From Hibiscus mutabilis (Eukaryota > Streptophyta > Magnoliopsida > Malvales > Malvaceae), in the NCBI GenBank assembly GCA_019671005.1, contig JAGYYJ010000441.1, positions 1-64,000 of the forward strand: DNA of 64,000 nt. Reading direction: 5' to 3'. Position numbers and translations under genes: made by a program. The first letter of the stretch is position 1. Every line of letters begins with the position of its first letter. The notes below the pieces were generated by a model. That model made no database searches and was not told where the DNA came from. It worked only from the letters and a program-made list of their open reading frames with translations. Shown one piece after another: positions 14,726-34,675 of this stretch.

Positions 14726-15228
14726 AATAATTAGTATGGTTTCTGCCTTAGCACAAATGAGAGCCTCCTCTCCCAATGCAAGATCACCTTTCTTCTAAAC
14801 TTACTTATCCATTCATTCATTTAAGTAATCAAAGTAAATTTGTGCCTTATACCAATTATTGTTTGCACAAGGCTAATTGTTAACGAATTAGTGTGTGCAT
14901 TTGCCAATTTGTAAATGAAAAGTGATCGACAAAGCGGTTTTGAAAGATCATGTAACTTTGTACCCAATCCAAGCGTCCCTGATTATAGCGGGTGTTTGAA
15001 AGTAAAACTGATAATTTCATGTATGAGAAAAAAGAGCAAACATCATCATATTCGGAATACTCTTTATTTAAATGTCTGATAAAAAAAGAAGCAAACATCA
15101 TATTCAGGATACAAGTAACAGAGCAGAAAAATTAAACAATCACTGATAGCCACACAGTAGTCAATACCAAGGCAAAGGTTGCTGCCAATCTCAAACTTCA
15201 TTCAGGTTCATTGCTGCTACGACACATT

Positions 15229-21317
<6,089 letters not shown>

Positions 21318-22960
21318 TTTTTTTTTTTTTTTTGTGGAAAAATGAAATGAGAAAACAAAGAGGTTCAAGGATTTCCTTAAAATCTTGTTTGGGAGAGAGA
21401 AGAGAAGGAAATGACGGGATTTTTCTCGAGTGGAAGATGCCAGAGAAGGAAGATGCAAACAATAATTAATAGAGCAGCATGATATTTTTGAAGGATTGTC
21501 TGTTTGCCTGTTCTGTCATGAGAAGGACAATTGACGGCCCAAGAGTCACAGCAACTAACCGCCCATCCGGGGCAATGGAGGGTGAGTGAACCGTCATGCG
21601 CCATTTTGCTAATTTGTTTTCAACTCAGCGTATATTTCGGAATTTCGGTTCATTTTTTTTAGTTTTTACGCGCCGTATCCGTGAGTTGGATAATTATGGT
21701 GCGGTTATTGCTTAGGGATATAATTTGTGATTAACCGTTTAACTAACACAAAATTCCATTTTTTAACTGTTGGGAACTAAGACTCCTAATCTTGATTAGC
21801 TGAAGGGCGGCAAATTAGATTGTGAATGGGCAGTATGGCACTTGTTGGGTAATATGTCTTGAGGCTGCAGACTGATTGGTTGCCCGCCTTTGCTAGGGGA
21901 ACCAATTGATATCCAAAACTGCTGAAACAATATAATTGCCTAATTGTGAGCCGAAGTCCTCAACTTTTTAGGCCCAATATATGTATATTTACAACTCATA
22001 CACCCTCAGGCAGGAGTATATTCTTGTCACTTGTACTCGGGGACAACATTAAAAGATGAAAACTCTTGATCATTAGGCTAAATTCTAGGATTTTAGGCAC
22101 TTATTATATAATATGCGACAGAGCTGTTAGAAACTAAATCCTAGCTTCGAGAAAATTCTTACCTTAAATCCAGTTTTTTAGTTGTATAATATTTGTTATT
22201 CTCATTGTAGTACTAATTGTATGTACTGATACATAATGTTTTAGTTAGAATACAAAATGTTTTATCATAAAATCAGTTTTTGTAGTCAGATCATGGTAAT
22301 CGGTATCGTTATAGTTCGATTTTAAATTTGGATAAACTCAAAAACACTTGCAGACTACATTGCTCAAATCGAAGTCGTTTAGGAAGAACAATATCATTCT
22401 TTATCACTAGAATTATTCAATAGGTTCAGTCGTATTTATTGATATGTATTGTTTTAATTTTAATTTGGTACCAAATATGCCCACATGTACATAATAAGGT
22501 ATATTTATTTCTAATTTCCAATTTCATGTGCTATGCACGTGATTTATATGTTTATATTTTAATTCATTAAAATAATATCTATCTATAACTTAGGTCTTGT
22601 TTGACAAGTTATTGAAAATTTTGATCAACTGGAAATTAATATTTTTAATGACTTAATTTTTAAATGGATTCAATAATTCAAACTGAAAATCACATGATTG
22701 TATATTTTTATATGAAAAAATGTCATACTATGGGTATCCCTCCCTATTTGATTTAGTTCATTCACAAATTTTAACATTAGTCGTATCCAATTCTTGAATC
22801 TTGTTAAAAAAACTTAGCAACTCATCTTGTTAGATTAACTAATAATTAGCTATCATGTATTAATATTAGTCATTAATTTATATGATTTTGTGGACGTATA
22901 TTTTTTAAAATTTGATCTTATAATCAGAATTTTCTGATTTCGCACTTGGTTATTGGTGGA
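21318..22960. other. Tubulin 5' region and intergenic DNA
   Basis: The first 300-400 bp are pyrimidine-rich on the minus strand and are presumably tubulin leader and promoter. The rest is AT-rich, with no gene recognised. Confidence 0.4.
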
Positions 22961-22964
22961 GAAT

Positions 22965-23330
22965 TCTAAAACATTACAAGAAATTATGAAGCTCTACAAA
23001 AAAGTATAAAACACTTTAGACTGTTCAAGAATACCATGGAAGGCTTTAGAAAATTTTGGAAGGTTATAGAATATTGTGGAAGGATCTGTAATGTTCTAAA
23101 ATACGGTAGAAGATTATGAAATATTCTAAAATACGATGTATAGATTTCTCTAAAAGTGAAATATTGATCGTGTGATTAGATTGATCTCTACCGTCCATTT
23201 AGGAGGTGGAAGGCTATATATAAATACCCTTGCATTTGGCAACGCATCCTAAAATCTAAGAATCCACGTATTTTGTAAAGCATTTTCCGAGTTAATAAAA
23301 TTATACTTTTAAGGATTTAATATTTGAGTT
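22965..23330 (+). repeat. LTR-promoter-like repeat remnant
   Basis: Contains several imperfect copies of a GGAAGG-TTATAGAATA-type motif about 25-35 bp apart. They are followed by a TATATATAAATA box near 23216 and a leader-like stretch. The pattern resembles plant LTR promoters. No ends or target duplication were identified. Confidence 0.3.
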
Positions 23331-23411
23331 ATTTTATTTCTTACTTAAAGCATAGTTATCTTATAATATTTTCACTACGCTTAGCTTTCACTTAAAACTT
23401 TTTTAACAATT

Positions 23412-23521
23412 TAGGCTTTTTTTTTTGATTAATTAGAGATATTACATTCTCATACCGGGATTCGAATCCATACAAGATGAGACAATATGAGCATATTTAA
23501 CCACTAGGCCAATTAGTGGCT
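23412..23521 (-). repeat. tRNA-derived SINE
   Basis: On the minus strand it starts near TGGCCTAGTGGTTAA (A-box-like) and has GGATTCGAATCC (B box) about 35 nt later. It ends in an A-rich tail (plus-strand T run at 23418-23427). This is the layout of a tRNA-derived SINE. A related copy lies at 38028-38126. Confidence 0.65.
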
Positions 23522-23524
23522 AAC

Positions 23525-23805
23525 TTAATACATATGTATACATCATTGACAAAAAACCCCTAAACATATGTATACATCATTGACAAACAAAACTAAACAA
23601 TTTAGGCTAACCTAATCACAAAAACCGAGTGTCTAAATATCACACTAACAAAAAAATGAGTAAGTCCGTGACAAAACAAACCTAATACATATGTATACAT
23701 CATTAACTTGGTGACATAGCTCCATCAGTTGATCAGCTTAGCAAAATAAAGAGATCACGAGTTTAAGCCTTTTCTAGTTTAATCTCTAACAAGTTTAATC
23801 ATTAA
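23525..23805. repeat. Short direct repeats and SINE-like segment
   Basis: ACATATGTATACATCATT occurs three times (about 23530, 23564 and 23688). After it, GTGACATAGCTCCATCAGTT then GAGATCACGAGTTTAAGCC resembles degenerate A and B boxes of another tRNA-derived element. Confidence 0.35.
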
Positions 23806-24526
23806 AATGAAAAGAACAAATAATAAAATTTTAAAAATAATATATTATAAAAATGATGTAGCATTATGATATTTATGTAATTAATTAATCTAATTATAAA
23901 TTTGATAGTAAGTTTATATATTTAAATGATATATAACAATAGGAATAGATAACTATGAGAATTGTATCTCTTTTAAAATTCGAATAGTTAAATATTTATT
24001 TATAGCTCTAATTTAAGATTATTTTTTCTATTTGTTCTTCTATCTTATTTATTTATTTTAATTGTAAAATTTAACAGATACTTTTATTATAGAGTGGATT
24101 TAACAAATAATAAAATACTTTTATTGTAAAATTACATGTTCAATCCTTAAAATTTTTAATAATAAATTCAAGAGTTATTAAAAAAATTTAAAGGTGTTCA
24201 GCGATGTGTTGTGTTAATGATACGCAGTGGTATGCGCAACCCATTCTAAAAATTTCCTTCAAAATTTAAATAAGTGAATTATAATCAGTCTTTTTTAGAA
24301 TAAAAGATAATTTCATTTAACTATTAATAGCATCAGTCAAAATATTTGACTCAATACAATCTAGATAATTCATACCGAAATAAACTAGAAAATTACAAAA
24401 GAAAGCCCAGTGTGCCAAAGTATGTGCTACCGAGTTAGCAACATGACTAATATACCGAACTCGTAAATTGCCAAACTCTAGTAGTCGTTGTCTTGCTTCT
24501 TGAATGTGAACTCTCCATGTCGAAGC

Positions 24527-24999
24527 CATGGATGAGCATTTTACCCGACTCGGTCTGATTTCGACCCGACCTGATCGGATCAGATTTTTTAAATAAAAAA
24601 TAGAGTTCGAATCAAGTCATGTTTTTATTAAAGGTGAAGTTGGGTCGGTTTGGGTGAAAAATATTCGATTTGACCTAACCTAGGACTAATAGTGTAATTT
24701 CCCCTAAATTTTTACGGATATTTGTAATAATACCCTCTCATTATATATTTTTTATAATTAGGTCCTTAAAATTAAATTTTTAATTACAATTTAGTCCTTA
24801 AAATTATTTTTTTACAATTAAGTTCCTCAAATTATTTTTTTACAATTAGGTCCCTAAAATTGATGTGTTTTATATAGGTTGGGTCGGGGTCAGATTTAAG
24901 GTATTTATTTTTGGGTCGGGTCAGGTTCGGGTTTAGGGCATTTATTTTTGGGTTAGGTTCGGGTGGGCCAAAAACCCGGCCAACCTGTGCCCATCCCTA
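24527..24999. mobile_element. hAT-type MITE, copy 2
   Basis: Ends are CATGGATGAGCA and TGCCCATCCCTA. The flanks are GTCGAAGC (24519-24526) and GTCAAAGC (25000-25007), an 8-bp duplication with one mismatch. The interior matches the copy at 2829-3245 (ACCCGAC-rich end, CTAATAGTGTAATTTCCCC, and AATTAGGTCC blocks). It splits the LINE RNase H frame. Confidence 0.85.
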
Positions 25000-25509
25000 G
25001 TCAAAGCATCTAGAACTAGATTAGCAAGCCAATGAACCACATTTAAGACGTCCCCTTTAATGGTAGCATCCTGCCAGCAATTCGAAATGGTTAATTGGAT
25101 CCCTTCTTGGAAAGCTGCAGCTTCGAGTATGCACCAACCAAACTTAGTGCAAAATTTGTGAGTACAAAGTCACCGTGATCACGAGTCACACCGCCTATAG
25201 AGGTCATTCTCGTCGAGGCAAGGAAAACACCGTCAACAATAATTTTAACTAATCCTTGTTGGGGCTTGCACCATCGAAGAGGAGGAAGAGTTGCCACTGA
25301 TCTCGGGACGTAAGCTTGTGCTAGACAAAAATCATATTGTAACAACAAGGCATTAGAAATAACAACCTGAACATGCAGTAAAATGTTATCATGAACCTTT
25401 TTATTCCTACGATTCCATAAGTTTCACACAAAAACTATAAGAGAGGTGAAACGTTGTGTATTCAAAACTGAAGCTGCAACAGAAAATCATTCTCAGACTG
25501 TAGATTGGC

Positions 25510-27737
25510 TGTAACGACCTGAATTTTGAAAATCTGAGGGTCGGGTTTGACCGGGGCATGGGCCTCATATTTAGGTCGTGTTTTTTAGCTCTGGTGGGCC
25601 CTTGGACCATCTTGGGTGTGGGCTTGTAGTTGTTGGGTTGGTTGAAGAAGAGTAAAGAGGGGTATGTTGGTAAAAGCTCATTTTGAAGAGTGAAGAGGAG
25701 AGGGGAAGGGAGCTAATTTTTTGCATTTTGGGCAGGAGTGAGATCACCCATCTTTATTATCATCTTCCTTCCATTTCCAAACTCCCTCCCTCTCTTAAAA
25801 ACTCTATCTTTAAAGGTTGAATTTTGAGGGTATGTGTTAGAAATCGCGAATTTTTGTTCAAGGGAAAATTGTTCAGCTTTGAGAGATCTATCTATCAAGG
25901 TAAGGATAGCTAGGTTTAGTGGAAGAGTGTGTTTTGGTGAGGGCTGATTAGGGAGAACGAGAATGGGTGTTTAGAGGTTTTATTCTTGTAAATGTTTAAT
26001 TTTAACATCCCTAATTCTCTCTCCATGATGGTAACACGTTTGGTGGCATCTCTTGTAGTGAAAGAGGTTGGAAACTCCTCAAAGGAGCAAGGGAAGAGCA
26101 AGGCTTGAAGCTGTGGTTAAGGGCTTCATTCTCAGTTGTGGGATCAAGGTTAGTACACTACTAACTCTCATAGTTTCCTAGAAATCATGAAGTTAAGCTT
26201 TGAAGCACGATTTGGTGTTTTTGGCTTGTTATAAGCTTGAGTGGTGGCTAATGGTGAATCTTGGTAATGTTGTTGTAATAGCCTAAAATCATTAGTAATC
26301 CACCTAATACCATCATTATAACTTGTAGGGACGGTTTGGGGTTTAACATTGGGGGTTAAACAGGGTTTTTAAGTGAAACCCGCACCCAGGGTTTGAAACT
26401 CAAGCTTGCGTACCGGTACGGGGACCTGAGTATCGATACGCCTTAGTGTAAATGGGGAAGGATTGTGAGGGAAGTACCGGTACGCCTCCCCGTGTATCGG
26501 TGCCCTTTGAAAGTTAAGAATTCCAGTAACGCTTTCGCTTACCGGTACGCAAGAGGCGTATTGGTACGCACTGTTACATTGCCTGAGAGAGGCTTAGCGT
26601 ACCGGTACGCATAGATAGGAGTACCAGTACGGTTGTAGATCGGTACAGGGCGATCCTAGTACCGATAAGGGGTATAGATACAAGCTTAAGCGTATCGGTA
26701 CGACTTGAGGGTTTAATTTTTTCGAATCTAAAATGAGTACCGGTACTCATGGCCGAGTATCGGTACCGAGAGGGGAGTACCGATACCTATATATGAGTAT
26801 CGGTACTCGCTGGGCATTCTGCCCAAGAAATTTTGGTTTACATTCGGGGGTTTTATAATCTGAGGCAAAGGGCCCTAAGGGTCTTTTAGGATGTAAAATA
26901 AATACTAAAATCAAGAAACAGAGATTTTAACCCTGTATGAGAAATAATTGGCTAATGACTTGGTAAATATTGGTAAACCGTGTGAGGTAATAACCCATAG
27001 GGATCCTAGATGGATCGATCGAGGTTGTGTGGTAGTTAGAGTCCTTGTTGTATGCTGAGGGGACGCCTAAGTAGTCGAGTCATCCCTTGTTGTTGAGATT
27101 TAGATACCCTAAGTATGTTGCAACACCTTGAAGATTTCCGAATGTTGGATCCCGATGCTTTGTGGACGCGGGCCTCACACAAGTGTAGGATTCCGATGCT
27201 TTGTGGACGCGGACCTCACTTAATTGTTGTTGGTGTTATCTGTGTGATGCTAGGTAAATGTATGAGGTTCTAGTATGAGCTGTGTGCGTAATCATACATT
27301 CATAATGCCATGTGTTTAGGCGGTTATGGTAGCGTCATTGATATATTGCCATGATATCATTCCTGTCGCATTACTTTATTTATGATTTGCATGAAACATG
27401 GTTGAATGACAGTGTATCCACTGAGCTTGTTAGTTCAGCGTTTGGAATCATTGTTTTCGTTCGCAGGTTAGTAGGTTATCGTGAGGCTTGTAGGAGCACC
27501 ATCAAGGCTTGGATTTCAGCATCAACTCTTGTGGTTGAGTACAAATACTAGATGTAATGGGCTATGTAATTCGTAGGACCCTATATGTATTTTGTAACTC
27601 TGGATTTAACTATATTTTTAATGTATGAATTTATGTTTTTATTGGATTTGACATGTTGGGCTTGAAAAAGAAAATTTTTAAACGGTATGAATTTCGGACT
27701 TAGGGCCCAAATGTGACATCCGGATCAAGGTATTACA
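25510..27737 (+). mobile_element. Solo LTR, GTACCGGTAC-rich family, copy 1
   Basis: 2228 bp, beginning TGTAACGACC and ending GGTATTACA. The flanks are TTGGC and TTTGC, 4 of 5 matching as a target duplication. A relative at 49018-51216 shares almost its whole length. The TG..CA ends, 5-bp duplication and lack of coding domains indicate a solo LTR. Large LTRs with such ends are common in Ty3 chromoviruses of the Tekay/Del type; that assignment is inferred. It lies within the LINE. Internal features are a palindrome-rich block at about 26405-26815 and two copies of a roughly 40-bp repeat (GATGCTTTGTGGACGCGG) near 27150-27220. Confidence 0.75.
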
Positions 27738-27990
27738 TTTGCTACCATTTTTAATACATGAAGGAACACCGCTTACTTCCAGCACCTTTTTAGACAACAG
27801 ACAGTCCCTCAATACATGAACACAGTTCTCAAAATTCTCACAAAGTCTTAACATTCCATCTCCTAATCCTGCTCGCAAAACTCGACTGCTCGTAGGTAAA
27901 GCTTCGTGGCTCGCCCTCCATGCGAAAACTTTAATCTTAGGTAAAGTTTGGAGGGCTGCTAACAATTTTCAAATTCGATCTAATGTAATA

Positions 27991-28587
27991 GTATACTAAA
28001 CTTCTTGCAAGAGTCATAAACATGCTCTTTTATTTATTCAAAAAAATATAACATTTTCAAATTTGTAACATAATAATTAATATGATGATTAAATAAGATA
28101 AATAAATAAAATGATATGCTGCGATTGATAATTTTATTCAAAAATTTTGAATAAAATAATGGCGCGATTTAAATTCGAGTCTTTATAGTGTAATCCTGAC
28201 TACAAATCCATAAACATGTTCTTTTATTTATTGGATTTAGGCCTTCATCCACCGAAAGCATAAGTATCTAACCTGAAAACTAATTGTTTTTTTTTTTTGT
28301 TCTAAAAAGCTAATGGGCTTGAGTGGTTAGCAATTGAAATCAATAATAAAATTTTGGAGTTTCCCATTAACAATGAAAGCCACTTTGACCACAAATCCAT
28401 CTCCCAAGAATCTAGACGAGAATCCTTTTCAACCATAGACACTAAAACTGCCGCTGAAGTTCTCCTCCTCTCTCACCCAACCAATCTGTAATCCTCTCCC
28501 AGATTTTTGCCTCTTCTTATCTCTTTTCCAACTCTTGTTTTCGTGTCTTTCAGCTTTCTCATATTTTTTTTTCTGTGCTAGTAAACA
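27991..28587. other. Upstream region of the FNR gene
   Basis: AT-rich, then a CT-rich stretch (about 28455-28560) that is probably the 5' leader of the FNR gene. No TATA box is called. Confidence 0.4.
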
Positions 28588-30772
<2,185 letters not shown>

Positions 30773-30948
30773 GCTTGGCTGTATTATATTAGCCATTCAC
30801 CCCCTTCTCTTTGCATCATCTCTCTTTTTTTTTGTAACTTGTTTGATATGTAAGTTGAATTGTCAATTCAACTCATGAATTATTGCCTCAAAACAGGTTG
30901 TATAGTCCAAATTTGAAGGAGATAACTCCTTTCCATGGATAAATTATA

Positions 30949-31491
30949 GGGTAAACTATATAAATGACCACTCAACTAGGGTTAGTCTCGATTTGATCAT
31001 TATATTTTCAATTGTGGCAATTAGATCACTTAACTATTTAAGTGTTATCAATCAAGTTACCGCCCGCCAAAACCTAATGGAGAGGTTGACGTAAATGAAA
31101 TTGGTATAATTACACATATAATCCTCGTTATTTACATATTCTATCAATTTGGTCTTAAATTAGATTTGATTTTATAAGTTTATCCTCTAATCAAATAATG
31201 ACACGTGCTATCACTTAATTGGAGGGTTTTTTTTCTTAATTTTACTTTAATTAACTAATATTTTTCCATTCAATGAGATAATGACACCTGTCACCATCAG
31301 ATTGAATGGTAAAATTTTAAACCCAAATTACTACTAACGAAAATCGATCTTGGATTGCATGGTTGAGTTGTTGAGGTAACAACTGCTTAACCAAATGCTA
31401 TCTTTTGCTTTAATTTTTAATTTTTTTTTTATTTAAAGTTGTCTCCTGGGTGAAACCCAACCCATTAAGAAAAACAAAGTACCACAACAGG
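30949..31491 (+). repeat. Left TIR of the Mutator-type element
   Basis: Matches the reverse complement of 35129-35670 along its length, with scattered substitutions. The inner end reads TTAAGAAAAACAAAGTACC. Confidence 0.85.
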
Positions 31492-31536
31492 TGTACGAGC
31501 ACCTTTTCATCCAATCGAGTCTTCCCATATCTGTAG

Positions 31537-31978
31537 CTATTCCAAGCTATCGTTCACCTTAAGAGCAAAAGCAAGTAATGTAGCACCAACAGTCCCAATA
31601 TGTGATTCAGAAAACATAACCTTTTTGATAGCTCCATTTCTCTTCAAAATATCAAAAATTTCAGACAAACAATTTTCACCGAACCTCTGCAACCCAAGGT
31701 AGCACTTGTTGCAATTCTCATTCAACACAGTGAAACTCCAAGTTCCTGAGGGGCAACAAGGTGCTTTTGGCTGGTCCTAGCATTATAAGAATGAGGGAGA
31801 AGTATTCAAGGTCATCGGTTGAAATGTTTATGTTCATGGAGTTTTCGGTTTCTTGATAACAACCCGAAATAGGTTGCAAAAGGTAGAAAGAAATGTTGTG
31901 CAGGTTAAGGCTTTCGGTTTCGAATGCTCGAAAAACACATTGAAGATCTCTGAACCTCTGGTTTGATGCCATTGCCAA
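31537..31978 (-). pseudogene. Unrecognised captured-gene remnant inside the Mutator element
   Basis: Two overlapping frames on the minus strand read as one protein if a shift near 31745 is allowed. The first starts MAMASNQRFRDLQCVFRAFE. The second holds CNKCYLGLQRFGENCLSEIF and ends ALKVNDSLE. The sequence looks genuinely coding (about 145 residues in all), but I cannot name the family. It may be a host fragment acquired by the element. The Ty3-type insertion begins 15 bp upstream of its first Met. Confidence 0.45.
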
Positions 31979-31992
31979 TGTAAAAACTTCAG

Positions 31993-32286
31993 TGATATGA
32001 TCTCAAACAACAATACTTTGAAATCAAATGCTCAAGATAGATTTCATTGATAGAAAGGAAAAATTCCAGCAACAGAGAAAGCAACAAAAAAAAGGAGAAG
32101 AAGAAGAAAATAGGAAGAGAGAGTTAGCCGTAGCCAATGTTTTCAAATATTCCATATCTTTTCTCTAGAGTCTCATGACCTATTTATATTAATAATAATA
32201 CCGTCTATTTAACTTAAAGTCAACTAATTCGAGAGGTCCCGGTCACATGATCTTTCCTAGCATTCCTCAAATCCCGATTCATAACA
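31993..32286 (-). repeat. 3' LTR of the Ty3-type element
   Basis: Nearly identical to 34676-34964, including CGAGAGGTCCCGGTCACATG and the AATACTTTGAAATCAAATGC block. Confidence 0.85.
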
Positions 32287-32347
32287 TTACCATCCCTAGA
32301 AAGAGAACCTTGTCCTCGAGGTTCCTAGAAGGAAATTCATGCATTAG

Positions 32348-33931
32348 TTAATAGGCAACTTTGATAGCAATCACCAACTCAGTTTGAATGGAAAGGGCAA
32401 GCATATAGGGTCTATTCTTGCTCATAATTATAACCTTATATGTACCAGCTCTTTCCTTCCCATTAGCTAAACGAAGCATCAAAAAGTTAAGCATTGCCCA
32501 AAAGCTTGCCATGTACTCAATTGGCTGGTGGTAAAGATCAATGCCATTGTAGATGCCTCCCACTCCATGCTTCCCGACACCCAAACCTGGGAAGGAAAAT
32601 AAACCACATAGAGCCTTCCTTTTCACTGAAGTTTTCGTTTCTTCATGTGGTTCCCCTTTGACATGGTCTTTTGCAACATTACTCGATTCTTGGCTTATAA
32701 CATTATCCCCGCCTGCAAATAGAACCTTGTCCTCAAGGTTCCAAGTAGTATATATATGAAGAATTCCTCCATAGGCAACCCAATGAAAGACTGATCCATC
32801 GAAATGAAGGATTTTCGTCACAATCAAGGAACATAAGTGAATCTCGTGCAAAGTTAAAAACTGAAGATAAGTTCGTAGCACTTCATGAACTTTAACTGTC
32901 CTAGCACGTTCATAGAAAAAAATCAATCGTGCTACCAAATAAACTTGATAATCACTGTCAGCAAGCCTTTCCACCAACTGCTTGAAAATTTTATACAAAA
33001 TTTCTGTCCAATGAGATGTTGAATCTGTCGTCATACTAACATTGTAGCCTATATCTCTAAAGTATTCAGCTATAGTGATCCCAGTACAAATAGAGGCTTC
33101 ATAAACAGCCACATACATGCTAGAAGTGCTAACTGCAAATGTCAATTGTTTCACTGCAGATTCTGCACGATAACCATGTAAAGTCCTTATCAAGTGAGGG
33201 AATTTCATAAGAACCTTAGCCCTTTCATTTCCTCGATTGTCACGAGCAACATAAACAACAATGATGTAATTAGAGTATTTGGAGAGTGCTCGACTGATTA
33301 CAGTTTTACCGCCACTAAATGCACCATGAACAACACAAATTTCACCAAGAACTGAAGTGAACAAGGCATAAGGAACACGATGTCCTGTAAACAGAAAAGT
33401 ATGTGCATCAAGCTTTGATGCAAGAGGTCTAGGTGTACGTACATGCCATGTTTGAAGTATGGTGAATTGATTATTGTCACCTTGAAACTCATGTTCCAGC
33501 AGAGTATCCTTCATTGAAGCTTGACCCAAGGAAGATGTGTAAATGGTTTTTTTCATTACATCATAACATTCATAATTCCAACAAGTTGACATACTTTTTC
33601 TATCCATGAGCAATAACCTAAAGCCATACGTGTCTTGCACTTCTAGAAGCCGATTAATAGTTTCTTCATGCCGATTAGTGCAGGCACACACAATCTTTAA
33701 TTTGTCTATGTTTCTGGAAGCAATTCCCTCTTTAAAACTAGCAACATATAAATCACCACTTAGCTTATCAATTGCACCCTGACAATCTTTTTCAACAATG
33801 AAGGGGCATGCCAACTTATATAAAGGAGTAATATTGTGTTCATCATGATACGACTGGCAAGTATTTTGCAATTGTTCAACATAAGGGTAGGGACACTTAC
33901 TATAATTGAAAGGATTCTTCGTGGCCATCAA
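32348..33931 (-). CDS. Chimeric 527-codon ORF with V-ATPase subunit A-like section
   Basis: One uninterrupted frame. Residues 154-350 resemble the catalytic A subunit of the vacuolar H+-ATPase. They contain FTILQTWHVRTPRPLASKLD, a Walker A-type loop GAFSGGKT (residues 203-210), KTVISRALSKYSN, EASICTGITIAEYFRD and DSTSHW. Many family residues are changed, including the usual GAFGCGKT, so activity is doubtful. Residues 1-153 are unrecognised. The C-terminal part includes NLEDKVLFAGGDNV, which repeats a motif near the element's 3' LTR, so it is element-derived. The frame runs in the same direction as the retroelement and follows its gag remnant. It is read here as a captured and fused host fragment. 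Expression is unknown. Confidence 0.6.
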   Translation of the reverse strand: MMATKNPFNYSKCPYPYVEQLQNTCQSYHDEHNITPLYKLACPFIVEKDCQGAIDKLSGDLYVASFKEGIASRNIDKLKIVCACTNRHEETINRLLEVQDTYGFRLLLMDRKSMSTCWNYECYDVMKKTIYTSSLGQASMKDTLLEHEFQGDNNQFTILQTWHVRTPRPLASKLDAHTFLFTGHRVPYALFTSVLGEICVVHGAFSGGKTVISRALSKYSNYIIVVYVARDNRGNERAKVLMKFPHLIRTLHGYRAESAVKQLTFAVSTSSMYVAVYEASICTGITIAEYFRDIGYNVSMTTDSTSHWTEILYKIFKQLVERLADSDYQVYLVARLIFFYERARTVKVHEVLRTYLQFLTLHEIHLCSLIVTKILHFDGSVFHWVAYGGILHIYTTWNLEDKVLFAGGDNVISQESSNVAKDHVKGEPHEETKTSVKRKALCGLFSFPGLGVGKHGVGGIYNGIDLYHQPIEYMASFWAMLNFLMLRLANGKERAGTYKVIIMSKNRPYMLALSIQTELVIAIKVAY

Positions 33932-33933
33932 GT

Positions 33934-34650
33934 CTATATGCTGGCTCTCATTTGTTGATTTTCTTCTATAAGAATTGTCTTATTTTCTATAAGATTTTCT
34001 GTTGTCCTAATGGTGCTGGAAAAGGCTATGGACGATATTTCATATTTTTGAAAACCATTCCCCTTACTATTCTGAATCGCCTGATCGATAATTTTGTCGT
34101 TAGTTGATGTTGGCATTTTATCGAACACCTTGGTGATGCGAGGATTTTCTTGAGTAGGGCACCGAAATCTTGCAAGCATAGCCTTGGTGAAATTTTCCCA
34201 GCAAGATATCTGTCGATATTGCTTCATCCATAGATACCATCGATGAGCTATACCTTCAAAATGAAGGGCAGCCATAGTGATTCGGCAAGACTCTTCTGTT
34301 TTGTAGAACTCAAAAAAATCTTGAGCTGACGCAAGTCATTCCTCGGGATCTTTTCCGGTAAACAGAGGGAGTTATACAACGGCAGGTTTCGGAGGAAAAG
34401 GAAAATCATTTTCACTGTCTGCTCGGAGCATCTCTTTCTCTCGCGTCCCTTTTGTTCCACTGACCGCTTTCTGAGCCACCGTCGCCTGTGAGAACTGCCC
34501 CAAATACTCTGAAATGGCAGTGAGCTGCCGCAAGACGTCTTGGAGTGCCTGTGCGTTCTTCGTTATGGTGGTTTGAAGGGTTGCCAACGACTGGTCATGG
34601 CGCGCTGACGCATCCTGAAGGTTACGAATAGATTCAGTGTTGTTAACCAT
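33934..34650 (-). pseudogene. Ty3-type gag remnant, frameshifted
   Basis: The first frame (34650 downward) begins MVNNTESIRNLQDASARHDQ and ends PFPPKPAVV. After a stop and shift, coding continues with LPLFTGKDPEE and a frame starting MAALHFEGIAHRWYLWMKQY and FTKAMLARFRCPTQENP. This is the retrotransposon gag (capsid) signature of plant Ty3 elements. The frame reaches a stop three bases before the chimeric ORF's first Met. Confidence 0.7.
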
Positions 34651-34675
34651 TGTTTGGATTCAATGAAAGCACCAA

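Larger units (their letters stand above)
24310..27990 (-). pseudogene. L1-type LINE 3' part, broken by two insertions
   Basis: Read on the minus strand. A zinc-binding RT region (about 27738-27970: LPKIKVFAWRASHEALPTSS, then C-x-C/H-x-C type residues) is followed by WNRRNKKVHDN and then an RNase H region. The latter runs LRWCKPQQGLVKIIVDG and GGVTRDHGDFV, then WRVHIQEARQRLLEFGNLRV and ISHVANSVAHTLAHWAF. This is the order of a plant L1 ORF2 C-terminus. A 2.2-kb LTR separates zinc-binding and RNase H parts, and a hAT MITE splits the RNase H domain. Frameshifts are present, so it is dead. The 5' part of the LINE is not seen. Confidence 0.8.

Noticed and set aside
21770..21960. TGTTGGGAACTAAG-type start as a Copia LTR
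   Set aside because: No matching end, primer site or partner copy could be found.
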